From Microcebus murinus (Eukaryota; Chordata; Mammalia; Primates; Cheirogaleidae): a stretch of DNA of 64,000 nt. The notes below the pieces were generated by a model that was given only the letters and a program-made list of their open reading frames with translations, searched no databases and was not told the origin of the DNA. Of the stretch, positions 1-11,175 are shown piece by piece. Made by a program: the position numbers and the translations under genes. The stretch is taken from positions 46,127,501-46,191,500 of the forward strand of contig NC_134108.1 of NCBI RefSeq assembly GCF_040939455.1, in the 5' to 3' direction. Within the stretch, counting starts at the first letter, position 1. Each line of letters starts with the position of its first letter.

Positions 1-390
1 TTCACTGACACTGAAAGTAATAACCACTAAAAGAAGTCAAAATTTCAAGCTCAGGATTTTTTCCTAGGCCATTTTGGGGCTTGCTAGAATCCTACAACTC
101 CCGAAGTACCTCTTGCCTGCCCCATTCAGCTTCTAGAAGGTAATTATTACAGTTCTAAATCCAACTGTGCAGGTCTAAACTCTTCATAGTTTGGGGACTT
201 TTTCCGTCTCAATTATGTGTGGTGTGAAATAAAAATAAAACTCTTGATTTAACTTACTAAACCTATCAACATTATAATTTTAATTCTATTTTATAAATAG
301 AAAATTTAAAGATTTAAGTGAATAAACATGAACAAAGATTATAACAATATAATGTTACATTTATATCATGTTAGCTTTTTCAAAGGATAT
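1..390. other. Unassigned AT-rich flank
   Basis: No reading frame of note and no repeat family recognised. The sequence is AT-rich with short A and T runs and looks like ordinary intergenic or intronic DNA. Confidence 0.5.
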
Positions 391-530
391 TTTCCTATTT
401 ATTCATTAAATTCTCCCAACTATCACATGACTTTATTAGTAGTATTTATTTTATTGTAGGAAACGTAGACTTGTAGAGGTTTGGAGGCTTGCCCAAGGTC
501 ACACACTAGTAAGTGACAGAACAAGGACTT
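391..530 (-). mobile_element. MIR SINE fragment
   Basis: The MIR core is visible in reverse orientation: GCCCAAGGTCACACACTAG, followed by AAGTGACAGAACAAGGACTTGAA, which matches the complement of the MIR GGTTCGAATCC / GCTCTGCCACTTACTAGCTGTGTGACCTTGGGCAAG core. Upstream, the TTAAATTCTCCCAACTATC stretch matches the MIR 3' part. It is an old tRNA-derived SINE, heavily diverged. Confidence 0.75.
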
Positions 531-684
531 GAAATATTTAGAAAATTACATATTTTTGCATAAATATTACATAGTATTTAATTGTTACCAATCACAAATT
601 ATTAAGCCTTGGTCCATGGTTGAAAGTTGTTTCCCTCAACAACGTGACAAAGAATAAAATATTGTTTAAGTTTCTTATCCCTTA

Positions 685-1052
685 CTGATTTGTACATTTT
701 TTTTTTCTTTTTTTTTTTTTTTTGAGACAGAGTCTCACTTTGTTGCCCAGGCTAGAGTGAGTGCCGTGGCGTCAGCCTAGCTCACAGCAACCTCAAACTC
801 CTGGGCTCGAGTGATCCTTCTGCCTCAGCCTCCCGGGTAGCTGGGACTACAGGCATGCGCCACCATGCCCGGCTAATTTTTTATATATATATATATCAGT
901 TGGCCAATTAATTTCTTTCTATTTATAGTAGAGACGGGGTCTCGCTCAGGCTGGTTTTGAACTCCTGACCTTGAGCAATCCGCCCGCCTCGGCCTCCCAA
1001 GAGCTAGGATTACAGGCGTGAGCCACAGTGCCCGGCCTGATTTGTACATTTT
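685..1052 (-). mobile_element. Alu, strepsirrhine type, with target-site duplications
   Basis: A complete dimeric Alu lies in reverse. It opens with a T-rich tract (701-723), then GAGACAGAGTCTCACTTTG, GCGTCAGCCTAGCTCACAG and the lemur-type middle TTGGCCAATTAATTTC, and ends in CCCGGCC at about 1036. The 16-base direct repeat CTGATTTGTACATTTT flanks it at 685-700 and 1037-1052, so the insertion is an intact L1-mediated event. The middle A-rich linker holds a short TA run (about 881-896). The arm sequence is what points to a strepsirrhine host. Confidence 0.95.
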
Positions 1053-2425
1053 TAATAGAAGTAATAATTTAGTTTGATGGGATAAGGCACAACAGAAAAT
1101 TAAAGATGAAAATCAAAGACCATGCATCACCTACACATTGAGTTTTATATTCTAAATAATCAACAGTTAGTAACGTATGTATGCTTTCTTTTGCATGAGA
1201 CTCAAATAAATGCAAGCTGGACAATATGAATCTAAAATTGGAATATAAATCTTAATTTCTTCATAAAGGATTAAAAAGCTACTTCTCCAAGATTCAGAAA
1301 AATTGTCTGTCCCTAGTGCATTTTGCTTAGTTCTCTCATATGGTAATGGCCTTTTGACATTTGCCTCCAGGGCCTTTGCTGATCTTGCCACTCATTCCAT
1401 ATGTTTAAACAATGCATGTAGTTTTGCCAGCGTCCTGCCAAAAAGACTGGGAAACATAATCTCTGAATGAGGCAGGAGCCCAGATCCCAGAAGTTCTTCA
1501 GAGTTATGCTGGGACGAGACTCCCGTCTAGCAATGAGGGGGCAGTAACATTCCTCCCTGGCGCCTGCTGAAACAAATTTGAAGAATGGTAACAGGCTTGT
1601 TTTAGGGTTTTAAAACTATCAGTCTGGGATCAGCAGCCTGTTTTGAGAGACTGTGGATGCCAAATTCCAGCTGTCACAACTTAACTTCTGTGAGAACCTC
1701 ATGCTCAGTCCGTCAAAGACTTGGAAGATGAACTTCGTTAAGACCGTGAGCCACAACCCTTTTTATAGACAGACCAAACCCAAACCACAAATCTCCCACT
1801 TGAAAACCCCAGCCTTCCTTCTTGGTTTGGAATACAGGGTCAACACAAGGTTATCTGTAGGTTGGGTGCAAGAACCCAAACAAAATATTTAGCCAACTGT
1901 GTGACTATTTTGTGGTTTCAGGTTTTGATTTCAAAATCTTTGCATCCCATTAATCATTACCATGAAAGAGTCTTCATCAAGAAGTTCACACTCAGTTCAT
2001 TTACTGGGCCACAGAATCAGTGCATGTATTAGAAATAGAAAAAGCACAAATAGAAAAGCAATAATTGACCAGAATGAATCAGAGACTCGCCTAGGATTTG
2101 GGACCTTCAAGCAAAGATTTCTTTCTGTAAAAGATTTTCAATAATCCATTCATGACTGTACAGTGGCAACTTGGGTGTTATCAGTTTTCTTAGGGAGGAA
2201 AGGTAAGGTTTCAGCTCCACGTGCACTTTCCCAAAGCCAGAGCCATGACTAATGAATTGCTCATCAACAGTAAGAGTAGCTGGCCTTCAAAGGGTTGAGG
2301 GTGTTTAGCCACAGTGAACATTATACATAAATAATGTTTATTGGACCTGAGTGGTCTCCAATTACACTCTTTAAACAGAATTTTGTGAATTATTTTCAAG
2401 GGCAATTAAGTTATAGTTAACAATA
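1053..2425. other. Unassigned, non-repetitive-looking DNA
   Basis: I recognise no repeat here. About 1400-1900 is a little richer in G and C than its surroundings, with isolated CpGs. Short open frames at 1653-1892 (+) and 1962-2144 (+) resemble no family I know and lack a splice or promoter context that would support an exon. Either unique intergenic DNA or a repeat too old to read by eye. Confidence 0.4.
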
Positions 2426-2594
2426 ATTGAATTCTAAATAAGTACAGGACAATATTCTGAGTATTTACTCATGTGGATGTATTTAATCCTTATACTATTA
2501 CTAAACAGTGGCTATTTTCACTATGCTTATTTCATTGATGAGAAATACTAAGCTAAATACTAGGCTAAATACTAAGTTAAATAACTTGCCCAAT

Positions 2595-2750
2595 GGCTGG
2601 GCACTGTGACTCACATCTATAACTCCAGCACTTTGGGGAGGTATAGAAGGGAGGATTGTTTGAGGCCAGGAGGTCAAGATCAGCCTGGCTACACAGCTGA
2701 GATCCTGCTTCTACCAATAAAGATGAAAGAAAGAAAGAAAGAAAGAATGA

Positions 2751-2805
<55 letters not shown>

Positions 2806-3076
2806 GAAGGAAGGAAGGAAGGAAGGAAGGAAGGAAGGAAGGAAGGAAGGAAGGAAGGAAGGAAGGAAGAAAGAAAGAAGGAAAGAAAGAAAGAAGGAAA
2901 GAAAGAAAGAAAGAAAAAATTAGCTGAGTATGGTGGCACATGCCAGTAGTTCTAGCTACTCAGGAGGCTGAGGTAGGAGGATCACTTGAGCCCAGATGTT
3001 GGAGGCTGCAATGAGCTATGATTGCACCATTGCACTCTAACCTGGGCAACAGAGCAAGACCCTGTCTCAAAAAAAA
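2595..3076 (+). mobile_element. Old Alu (AluJ-like) with expanded linker
   Basis: The left arm begins GGCTGGGCACTGTGACTCAC and runs to about 2720. The right arm (about 2916-3068) has GCTACTCAGGAGGCTGAGG and ends GCAAGACCCTGTCTC plus a short A run. Right-arm bases such as ATGAGCTATGATTGCACCA fit the oldest Alu subfamily. The A-rich linker between the arms has grown into a microsatellite of about 190 bases. No clear target-site duplication is left. Confidence 0.85.
2725..2915 (+). repeat. (GAAA)n-(GGAA)n-(GAAA)n microsatellite
   Basis: An uninterrupted purine tract: GAAA units (2725-2804), then about 16 GGAA units (about 2805-2869), then mixed GAAA/GGAA units. It arose in the linker of the surrounding Alu. 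Long poly-Lys/Glu/Arg or poly-Phe/Ser frames across it are translation artefacts. GGAA repeats contain the ETS-family core site, but nothing here shows use. Confidence 0.97.
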
Positions 3077-3374
3077 TTTTCTCAAGATCTCACACCTAGA
3101 GAATAGAAGAAACAGGATTCAAACTTCATATTATGATTTTAAATCATGGAAGCAATGGATAGAAGGCTACATGTTTCATTGTGGAACTTATTCAGTCTTT
3201 TGTCTTCTGCCCCCAAATTTGTAGGGGCCACCTATACAATAAGCATGTGTAGAAATAATTGTATGATTTATTTTTGGGTTTTTGGTGGCATTGCTCTTTC
3301 TTTTCATTATGATGGTTTACCTTTGTTATATGAATGGTCACTTTCAATAAGTCAATTGCAATATTGATACTCTT

Positions 3375-3580
3375 GGTTAGTGTTTTGGATGGTGCACTAA
3401 GTTAGGAGTTAGAAGGCTTCATGTTAGACTGACCTCTGCCACCAACAAACTCTGTATCCTTAACTGTTCACTCAACTATTTCAACTTCTGTTTCCTTTAT
3501 CTTATGGTAATAAAGCTTGTCCTGCTCTGGCCAACTAACAGAATGCTTTACACAGCAGAGACAAGAAATGTGTTAATGTG
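3375..3580 (+). mobile_element. Probable MIR SINE, forward
   Basis: The order TGGTGCACTAAGTTAGGAGT, then CTCTGCCACCAACAAACTCTG and CAACTTCTGTTTCCTTTATC follows the MIR layout (tRNA-like head, CTCTGCCACT core, TCAGTTTCCTCATC). Divergence is high and the ends are uncertain. Confidence 0.55.
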
Positions 3581-4148
3581 TCCACAAAATATTATATGGA
3601 TGTATGATGTTATTAATTATTGATAAACACCAATCTTAAAGCCATGTGAGTGACTTAGAAAAACCTAATAGCTACTTAATTTTTAAAATTTCAGAATATT
3701 AGGGGTGTGTGAATGCTTTGTTTACATGAATTATTTTGTACAGTTTAAGTCAAAGTTATAACTGTGTCTATCACTCAGATAGTGTGCATTGTACTTGTTA
3801 GGTGTGAATTTATCCATATTCTCCCCCTCCCTCCTACCTGCTTGATTTCCATTGAATTTTACTACCATATGTACATGTGAGTATTGATCATTTAGTTCTA
3901 ACAGTGAGTACATGTGGTGTTCGTTTTGCCACTCTTGCAATACTTCACTTAGGAGGATGGTCTCCAGTTCCACCTATATTGTTACAAAAGATATAAGCTC
4001 ACCACTTCTTTATGGCTGAGTAGTGCTCCATAGTATACATATACGACAGTTTATTAATCACTCATGTATTGATGGGCACTTGAGTTATTTCCACCTCGTT
4101 ATGATTGTGAATTGTGCTGAAATAAACATTGAAGTGCAAGTGGCCTTT

Positions 4149-4367
4149 TTATAAAATGTCTTTTTTTTCCTTTGGGTAAATATCTAGCAGTGGGATTGTT
4201 GGATCAAATGGTAGTTCTACTTTTAATGCTTCGAGGTATCTCTGTACTGCTTTCCATAGAGGCTGTACTAGTTTGCAGTCCCTCCAACAGGGTATAAGTG
4301 TTCCTTTCTCTCCACATCCACGCCAGCATCTGTTGTTTTGGGCCTTTTTGATAAAATCCATTCTCAC
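4149..4367 (-). pseudogene. L1 ORF2 C-terminal fragment
   Basis: The minus strand encodes a 72-residue piece of the end of ORF2p. The recognisable signatures are [11 protein letters not shown], the [13 protein letters not shown] stretch and [16 protein letters not shown], which mark the cysteine-rich C-terminal region. The frame is short because flanking L1 sequence carries stops and the nested L1 breaks it on the right. It is a relic, not a gene. Confidence 0.85.
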
Positions 4368-4390
4368 TGGAGTTAGGTGATACTGTAGTT

Positions 4391-4945
4391 TTTGTTTTTT
4401 ATTTCAGCATATTATAGGGGTACAAATTTTAAGGTTTTGAATAATTCCTTTGCCCCTTCCCCCCACAAGTCTGATCTTCAAGTGTGACCATCCCCCAGAT
4501 GGTGCACTTCTCACTCATCATGTATGTATATACCCGCCCCCTCCTCTCCCCTCCCACCTGCCCAATACCCATTTAATGTAATTCCTATGTGTCCACTTAG
4601 GTGCTGATCAGTTAATACCAATTTGCTGGTGAGTATATGTGGTGTTTGTTTTTCCATTCTTGGGATACTTCACTTAGTAGTATGGGTTCCAGCTCTATCC
4701 AGGAAAATACAAGATGTGCTATATTATCATTGTTTCTTAGAGTTGAATAGTACTCCATGGTATACATTTTTATTAATCCACTTATGAATTGATGGGCACT
4801 TGGGTTGTTTCCACAGCATTGCAATTGTGAATTGTGCTGCTATAAACATTCGAGTGCAGGTGTCTTTTTTGTAGAGTGCATTTGATCTTTTGGGTAGATG
4901 CCCAATAATGGGATTGCTGGATCAAATGGTAGATCTACTTGTATT
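4391..4945 (-). mobile_element. Nested, 5'-truncated strepsirrhine L1 3' end
   Basis: From the T-rich start (TTTGTTTTTTATTTCAGCAT) this is the strepsirrhine L1 3' UTR in reverse (GGTACAAATTTTAAGG, CATCCCCCAGATGGTGCAC), then the very end of ORF2, cut off at about GTAGATCTACTTGTAT. It repeats sequence already present at about 3900-4200 and sits inside the older L1. Flanking ACTGTAGTTTTTG and ACTTGTATTGCTTTTG could be a decayed target duplication. An alternative is two adjacent fragments with an internal deletion. Confidence 0.65.
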
Positions 4946-5609
4946 GCTTTTGATTAGAGACGTTGAGCATTTTTTCACATGTTTATTGGCCTATCTTCAC
5001 ATGTTTATTGGTCTGTCTTCTTTTGAAAAGTTTATGTTCATGTCTTTTGCCCACTTTTTAATTTTTTTTTTGTTTTCTTGTTGATTTGCATAAGTTCTGT
5101 GTAGATTCTAGTTATCAGCCAGATGTATAGCATGCAAATATTTTCTCCCATTCTGTAGATTGTCTATTCAGTCTATTGATTGTTTCCTTGGTTTTGCAGA
5201 AGTTTTTCATTTAATAAGGTCTCATTTATTTATTTTTGTTGTTGCTGTGATTTCCTTTGGGGTATTCTTCATAAATTCTTTGCCTAGGCCAATACCTATA
5301 AGAGTTTTTCCAACCTCTTCTTCTAGATGCTTTTCATTTAAGTCTGTTATCCATCATGAATTAATTTCGTGAGTGGTAGGAGGTGTGGATCCTTATTCAG
5401 TCCCCACATGTGGCTATCCAATTTTCCCAGCACCATTTATTGCATAGGGATTCTTTTCCCCAGTGCATGTTTTTGTCTGGTTTGCCAAAGATCAATGGCT
5501 ATATGAGAAGGGATTCATATCTGTGTTCTTTGTTCTGATGCATAGGTATTCAAACCATGCTGTTTGGTTACTACACCCATGTAGAATAGCTTGAAGTCTG
5601 GTCAAATGA

Positions 5610-5890
<281 letters not shown>

Positions 5891-6240
5891 AATACAATCC
5901 AAATTCTCACCACAATGCACTTTGGAATTCACATCACAAAATGAATCACTCTAGAGAATATGGCACTTTTCCAAAGGAATAGTATACTGTTTGGGGTTTT
6001 CATTCCTAACCAAAGACTCATCCTCAAATGAATCATACCCATGACCAATACTATGGCTTTAAAGTGAACATATGACCATAAACTACCAAAAAAGTAAGTT
6101 CCAAGTATGATTATATTATGGGGCCCTATTATAAAATGAACCTCCAGAAAAAACAAAGAACTATCTTTAATTTAATATAAGCCTAATGTGCTGGGTATAA
6201 AAGCATACAATTAAGCATTTGACAATTACTAATGTAGGAA
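5891..6240. other. Unassigned spacer between L1 pieces
   Basis: No L1 signature in either direction and no other family recognised. A 75-codon open frame on the minus strand (5929-6156) has no recognisable domain. Probably the old target DNA or a decayed repeat. Confidence 0.4.
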
Positions 6241-6782
6241 ATCGAATTACTAAAAAAAAATCAAACAGATCTTCTGGAAATTAAAAATTAATTCAAGGAA
6301 ATACAAAACACAGTGCAAAGCCTTAAGAATAGGCTAGATCAGGCACAAGAAAGAATCTCAGAGCTTGAAGAAAACATCTTTGATTTAAACAAGTCAGTCA
6401 AAGAGAAAGATCTGAGACCAAGACAAACAAACAAAACCTACAAGAAATATCAGATTATACAAAGAGGCCTAACATAAGAATCGTAGGCATCCTTGAGGGC
6501 AAAGAAAGAGATACACAAGGTTTAGAAAATCTATATGAGGGAATAATGGAAAATTTCTCTGGCCTTGCTAGAAATCGAGATATCCAGGTACAAGAAGTAT
6601 CCTGGGATCCCTGGGATATTCATCATGAAGAGGCAATCACATAGTCATCAGACTGGCCAAAGTAAACATGAGTCAATTCTACCAGCCTTGAGGTGAAAGC
6701 AGCAGGTAACTTACAAAGGAAAATCTATCAGACTAACTGCAGACTTCTCAACTGAGACCTTACAAGCCAGAAGGGATTGGGT
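6241..6782 (+). mobile_element. L1 ORF1 fragment, forward, degraded
   Basis: The forward strand encodes ORF1p pieces across several frames. There is a coiled-coil end (EERISELEENI-like, about 6350-6375), the linker GIMENFSGLARN (about 6540-6575) and the C-terminal stretch ending LTSQKGLG (about 6760-6782). Stops and frameshifts are frequent. With no ORF2 or 3' UTR following in the same direction, this is an orphan internal piece. Confidence 0.75.
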
Positions 6783-6784
6783 AT

Positions 6785-6890
6785 ATAATTGTTTTTATAC
6801 ATTGTTGGATTCAATTTGCCAATATTTTGTTAAGGATATTTTCATTATGTTAATGAGAGTTAGTAATCTGTAATTTTCCTTTATTATAAT
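6785..6890 (-). mobile_element. Short antisense L1 RT fragment
   Basis: The run TTGTTGGATTCAATTTGCCA, then AATATTTTGTTAAGGAT and TAGTAATCTGTAATTTTC, is the reverse complement of the L1 ORF2 region just upstream of the FADD motif. It abuts the forward ORF1 piece, giving another orientation switch. Confidence 0.6.
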
Positions 6891-7935
6891 TTTTTGTTAT
6901 ATATTTAAATGTATTAAAGAAATAGTTCCTAATACAAACCATGATCGGAAACCCAATGAACAAAACTAATCTATGGATGCAGTCAATGGTTTGTTACAAG
7001 CATTTTTCTCACTTGCTGATCCACATTATTGGTACATCCATTTGGCATCCTCAATTCACTAGAAATATCCCTGAATCCAAAGGTAAATAAAGAAAGTCTT
7101 GAATGACTCATTAATTAAATGCATATCCATTAATGAAAATACACCGATCACTATCAGAGCTTATCTACTCCTATTTGATGTAAAATATTAACAATGTTGG
7201 TAATCTTTCCTTCAAACATGAAGACTAGAAAACATAAATAATTTGACTGGAGTTGGAGAAATACCTAAAGAAATCTTACATATAGAAGTTAGAAATTATA
7301 GATGCAAGTGTAGATCTTATGTACAGAAGTTATAAATTATTGATGCCAGTGCTGGAGAACTAAATGCACAAACACCAGTCACTAGAACTGAAAAGAACGA
7401 TGGTATGGGGATAAGTTCAAAGGCTTCTCACATCTTATTATGCAATTAAAAGTGCTTCTGTACTACAACTATACACATTCATTGCTTTCACAGTCGTCAC
7501 TGAGTCCTCAAGAAAATCTTAAATTGAATCTCTCTGTTTTCATTCCACATACCTATCATTTTTAGAAGAGACAATAGTCAATGCCGATCGGAAAATCTGC
7601 CACAAAAATAGTTTCATCAACAGAATAATCATTGTACAGTGTGATAAGTTTCAGTTGTCTTTAAAACTCAGAATACAGATCACTACATTCTTAACAATGG
7701 CAGAACAAGTAAACTTTATCACATTATGTCACAGTATTTTATTTGCAAAAGCATTTTTGGATGTGACATTTCTTCTGAACTTTTTCTTCCTTGGGAAGCA
7801 AATTTGAATCAAGGATATAAGAATAGGCAGTGAAAGACCAAGTGAACAACACCTTTCAGCCTCCACTCACACAGGACCAGGTCATCTGAATCATTTCTTG
7901 AAGTCTTATTTGGCACTTGGTGCCTTCACTTCTTC
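6891..7935. other. Unassigned stretch with a 27-base tandem duplication
   Basis: No repeat family recognised and no frame over 60 codons. AGAAGTTAGAAATTATAGAT at 7284 recurs as AGAAGTTATAAATTATTGAT at 7325, so 7284-7310 and 7325-7351 are near copies. A decayed retrocopy on the minus strand is possible, but I could not identify a parent gene. Confidence 0.35.
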
Positions 7936-8450
7936 ACCTCTATTTTCTACTCAATCAGTAGTGATATGCAATTTACCTCCCACCACTTTAGTAAAATCAC
8001 TTACACTGTTGAATCCAAAAGGAAATCTCCCATAGTTCCATGACTTGAACATTGTGATATTTGACACTATTGACCACTTTCTTTCTTTAATTTCTTTTTC
8101 TTTTGATTTCTTGGACCTTAGGCTATCATGGTTTTCATCCTGTACCTTTGGCCCAATTCTCTTGGCCATCTTCATAGTCTTTTCTTCTGCAACTCATTTA
8201 CAAATAAATCACTTTTCCTGAGACTTTTATCTTGTCCCTTTGATCTTCCTACTCTACATTATACCAATGAATTATTTTATCCAAATGCATGGTTTCAATG
8301 ATATGAACAACTCAGGCCCCCTGATTTTCATTTCCAAAAATCTTTTTAAAGCCCACTTAGAGGTTTCATAGATAACTTCAACCCAACCTGGCCCCCAACT
8401 AATCTCATCTTTTCTCTAACTTGCTCTTTTATTTGTATTCCCTACTGTGC
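7936..8450 (+). mobile_element. L2 LINE, first part
   Basis: The order of blocks follows the L2 reverse transcriptase region. TTTGACACTATTGACCACTT at about 8060 is followed by the pyrimidine-rich stretch with ATCATGGTTTTCATCCTGTA. Next come CATTATACCAATGAATTATT and CATGGTTTCAATGATATGAA, which match the L2 CTACACTCACTCCCTTGG and CATCTATATGCTGATGAC regions. L2 is an ancient CR1-clade LINE, long dead. The element resumes at about 9010. Confidence 0.7.
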
Positions 8451-8914
8451 TAGTTTTCTATTGTTGTTGTAACAACTTAGCACAGACTTTGTGACTTCAT
8501 ACAACACATATTTATCATATTATAATTCTGGAGGTCAGAAGTCTCAAAGGGACTCACTGGGCTAAAATCAAGGCGTTGGTATGACTATGTTCTTTCTCAG
8601 CCCTCTAGGGGAAAATTGGGTTCCTGGCCTTTTCCAGCTTCTAGGGCCTACCTGAGTTTCTTTTTTCATAGCTTCTTATCCCAGCAGTGTAGTTTCATTA
8701 AATATATTTTTTATTCTGACCTCCTTTTCTACTTTCCTCATCTGTGATGGCATTGAGCTTACCAGAATAATCTTTTTTTAAGGTCAGTTGATTAGCAATC
8801 TTAATTCCATGTGCAACCTTTATTCTCCCTTGCCATCTTACACAATATATTTACCTCCTACCACTTTAGTGAAATCATTTACACTGTTGAATCCAAAAGG
8901 TACCTTCTCATAGT
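7972..8914 (+). repeat. Two-copy direct repeat (7972-8036 and 8850-8914)
   Basis: TTTACCTCC-CACCACTTTAG at 7972 is matched by TTTACCTCC-TACCACTTTAG at 8850. The match runs through ACACTGTTGAATCCAAAAGG and fades after CATAGT. Over the first 52 bases I count about four differences. One copy lies at the start of the L2 block, the other inside the repeat that interrupts that L2. Confidence 0.85.
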
Positions 8915-9008
8915 AAATATGTTATACCATGTTATACAATGTATTCATAGGATCCTGAAATTAGGTCATAATCATATTTGGAGGGAACCATTATTCTGCC
9001 TACCACCC
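8451..9008 (+). mobile_element. Old interspersed repeat inserted in L2 (family not named)
   Basis: It begins CTGTGCTAGTTTTCTATTG and ends CATTATTCTGCCTACCACC. Internal blocks such as ATTCTGGAGGTCAGAAGTC, GGCTAAAATCAAGGCGTTGG and AAGGTCAGTTGATTAGCAA belong to a common mammalian medium-reiterated repeat I recognise by pattern but cannot name with certainty. It interrupts the L2 cleanly. Positions 8850-8914 inside it are a copy of L2-side sequence from 7972-8036. Confidence 0.6.
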
Positions 9009-9898
9009 TTAATTTTGTGGATGGCAAACCCAAAAGCCAAAAGCCTTAGGTTGTCCTAGACTTCTGCTCTTCCTAAACTCTGCACACAGTATGTTACCAA
9101 GCCTTGTAAATACTATACTCTGATTTTTCTTAAGTCACCCTTGTCTTCCATAGAACTCTGATCCCTTCTCAAACAGAAGTGTATGTTTTTATTACTTTAG
9201 CTCAGGTTACAGTACCAGCCTCCTAATTGTTTTTCTTGTGGTATTCTTGCACCATCCTTTCTCCCAAAATGTTAACCCCCTGCATATTCCTACATCTGGT
9301 CTCTAGTCTTCAGATATAAATAGATGATAGATTATAGATAGATAAATAGATAAACAGGTAGATTTTGATCTGAATATTTCATTTTTATGCAACTCTTTCA
9401 ATGGCTCTTCATTGCATCAGGCTATAAGTTCAAATATCTAAGACTGACACTCAAGATCTTTTTACCTGGCTCTTGCAAACCTATTCACTCTCATTCCCAA
9501 ATGCCTTATGCTCTAGCTATAGCATATTTTGCTCAGTTCCTGATTAAATTATGCTGCTTCTTGCTTTATTTGCCTATCTACTATGTCAAATGCTACCTTT
9601 CCTCTATCCTCTACCTTCTAGCTATCCACACTTATCCTTCATGACTCTGCACAAACAATTCTTTCTTCAGAAATACTCTCCTGACTTACATGAATATAGG
9701 GTTAGCCCTCAACTGTGCTCACAGAGTACTACATTCTGTCAGAATACTCACTCCATTGTGTTATAATTCTGGTTTACTTGTCTGTCTCCTTCATGATCTC
9801 CTTGAAAACAGGAACTATGACTTCTGTTTTGTACCATCAGAGATATAGAGTGATTAGTAGAAAGTAGATACACTGAGCTTCCTTACTGAATGAATCTT
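9009..9898 (+). mobile_element. L2 LINE, second part with 3' end
   Basis: The L2 resumes with CCAAAAGCCTTAGGTTGTCC, matching the L2 GCCAAAAACCTTGGAGTCATCC block. It continues through TCTTTCAATGGCTCTTCATTG and CTTGAAAACAGGAACTATGA to GCTTCCTTACTGAATGAATC, the usual L2 3' terminus. A GATA-type microsatellite sits at about 9312-9360. Apparent 71-85 codon frames here are pyrimidine-rich chance frames. Confidence 0.7.
9312..9360 (+). repeat. Imperfect GATA microsatellite
   Basis: A short run of GATA, AATA and ATTATA units inside the L2, for example AGATAGATAAATAGATAAAC. Confidence 0.85.
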
Positions 9899-11175
9899 GA
9901 GGATATAAATCTATTCTAGGAGCTAAAGGAATATTTCATCTTGAGCTCACTGAGAATAGTACTGGAGCTAATCTAGTCTGCTAAGCTTTTCTCAAGTAGA
10001 AGCAGAAATTTGAATCCTCCACATTCTAAAAACTGGACAAGAATTCAGATATCTTCTATAAGAAGTCAGGAAAACATTTCCTCTGGTTCCAGTTTGGAGC
10101 CAAAGACCAAGAAGCAGGCTCATGAAAGGCATCAAGGATATATACACCAGATACATTTTACAGGAGTTAAAATGACACTTCCCTCTTGTCTCAATTCTTA
10201 ATTGCCTGTTCATGGTCACTGGGGTGTTTATACAGCCTCAAGGCTGGCTCCATTCTGCTGCCATCTGTCTCAGTTATAAGCTCACTACAAGTTCCATATG
10301 GCTCCTTAATTCTAATGAGCCTAAAGTGTTCTTATGTTCCATAGGGCCAGTTGAGACAAATGACTTACCTTATTTGTTTTTGGTGTGTAGTAACTGGGAA
10401 GTGAAATTAGCAGTTCCTCAATCTCTCAAAATGTTTTTCCTTTAATAGAAGAGGCTGCTATGGGCAACTGGCATCTCTGACACATATTATCACATGTTTA
10501 TTTACTCTCTAAATAGAGAAGATATTATAGCTCTTAAAATAATGGAAAAAGAGTCACATTTTAACTTATACTGAGTATCACTAACATAATCCCCACTAAA
10601 TCAATGCCCAAATCACTATTTCTTTCATAGTACAAATCATTATTCTTTTGATTTGATGCTGTTGCTTCTGCTGGTGGAGCTGTTCTGCTAAACCCGGGTA
10701 CTTTGTGGTCAGAAATTACATATACATTTATTCAAAGGTTTTCATTCAATGAAAAGATATTAAAATTAATCATCGGATGTTTTTCCTCATGAGGATTCTT
10801 TAAATCTTCATTTCCCTTGCTCTTCTTTCTATTTCATAACTGCCCTGCAGAGTCTTAATCTTTGATCGATGAAACAGTCTGCCTTACCCATTATGACAGT
10901 GCTGGAGAATTTGGAAAACAATGCAACTTGGCCTACTTACAAATACACTGGCCTGGTGGGACCTCAGTGTATTATATATCCCTTTCTTGTCTTCCAAAAG
11001 TTCCTAACCTGTTACGCTCAACAAAAATGCTAAAGCCTTACCATCCTCTTCATGATTTAAACTCTTTCCCTTTTCTCCCACACTCTCACATAACTTTCTG
11101 GACTAATCAGTGGAGTCACTGCATGTTGTTCTTTTCATTCTGGTCTGGGAGGATTAATTATTCGTTGAAGACTAA
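9899..11175. other. Unassigned stretch between L2 blocks
   Basis: No repeat confidently recognised. Isolated open frames of 60-125 codons (the longest at 10862-11239, +) show no domain, codon bias or splice context I can support. 9950-10450 looks unique. The part after 10860 could be the diverged 5' side of the L2 that follows. Confidence 0.35.

Larger units (their letters stand above)
2430..3125 (-). mobile_element. MIR SINE split by an Alu insertion
   Basis: The left half (2430-2594) carries the reversed MIR 3' portion, ending AAATAACTTGCCCA. The right half (3079-3125) resumes with CTCAAGATCTCACACCTAG and AACAGGATTCAAAC, the expected continuation of the reversed MIR core. The Alu at 2595-3076 sits between them. 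The MIR is therefore older than the Alu. Confidence 0.7.

Noticed and set aside
2577..2941. Overlapping frames of 76-120 codons (poly-Phe/Ser/Pro on minus, poly-Lys/Glu on plus)
   Set aside because: They are translations of the GAAA/GGAA microsatellite and its Alu flanks. Every frame of a stop-free tetranucleotide repeat is open.
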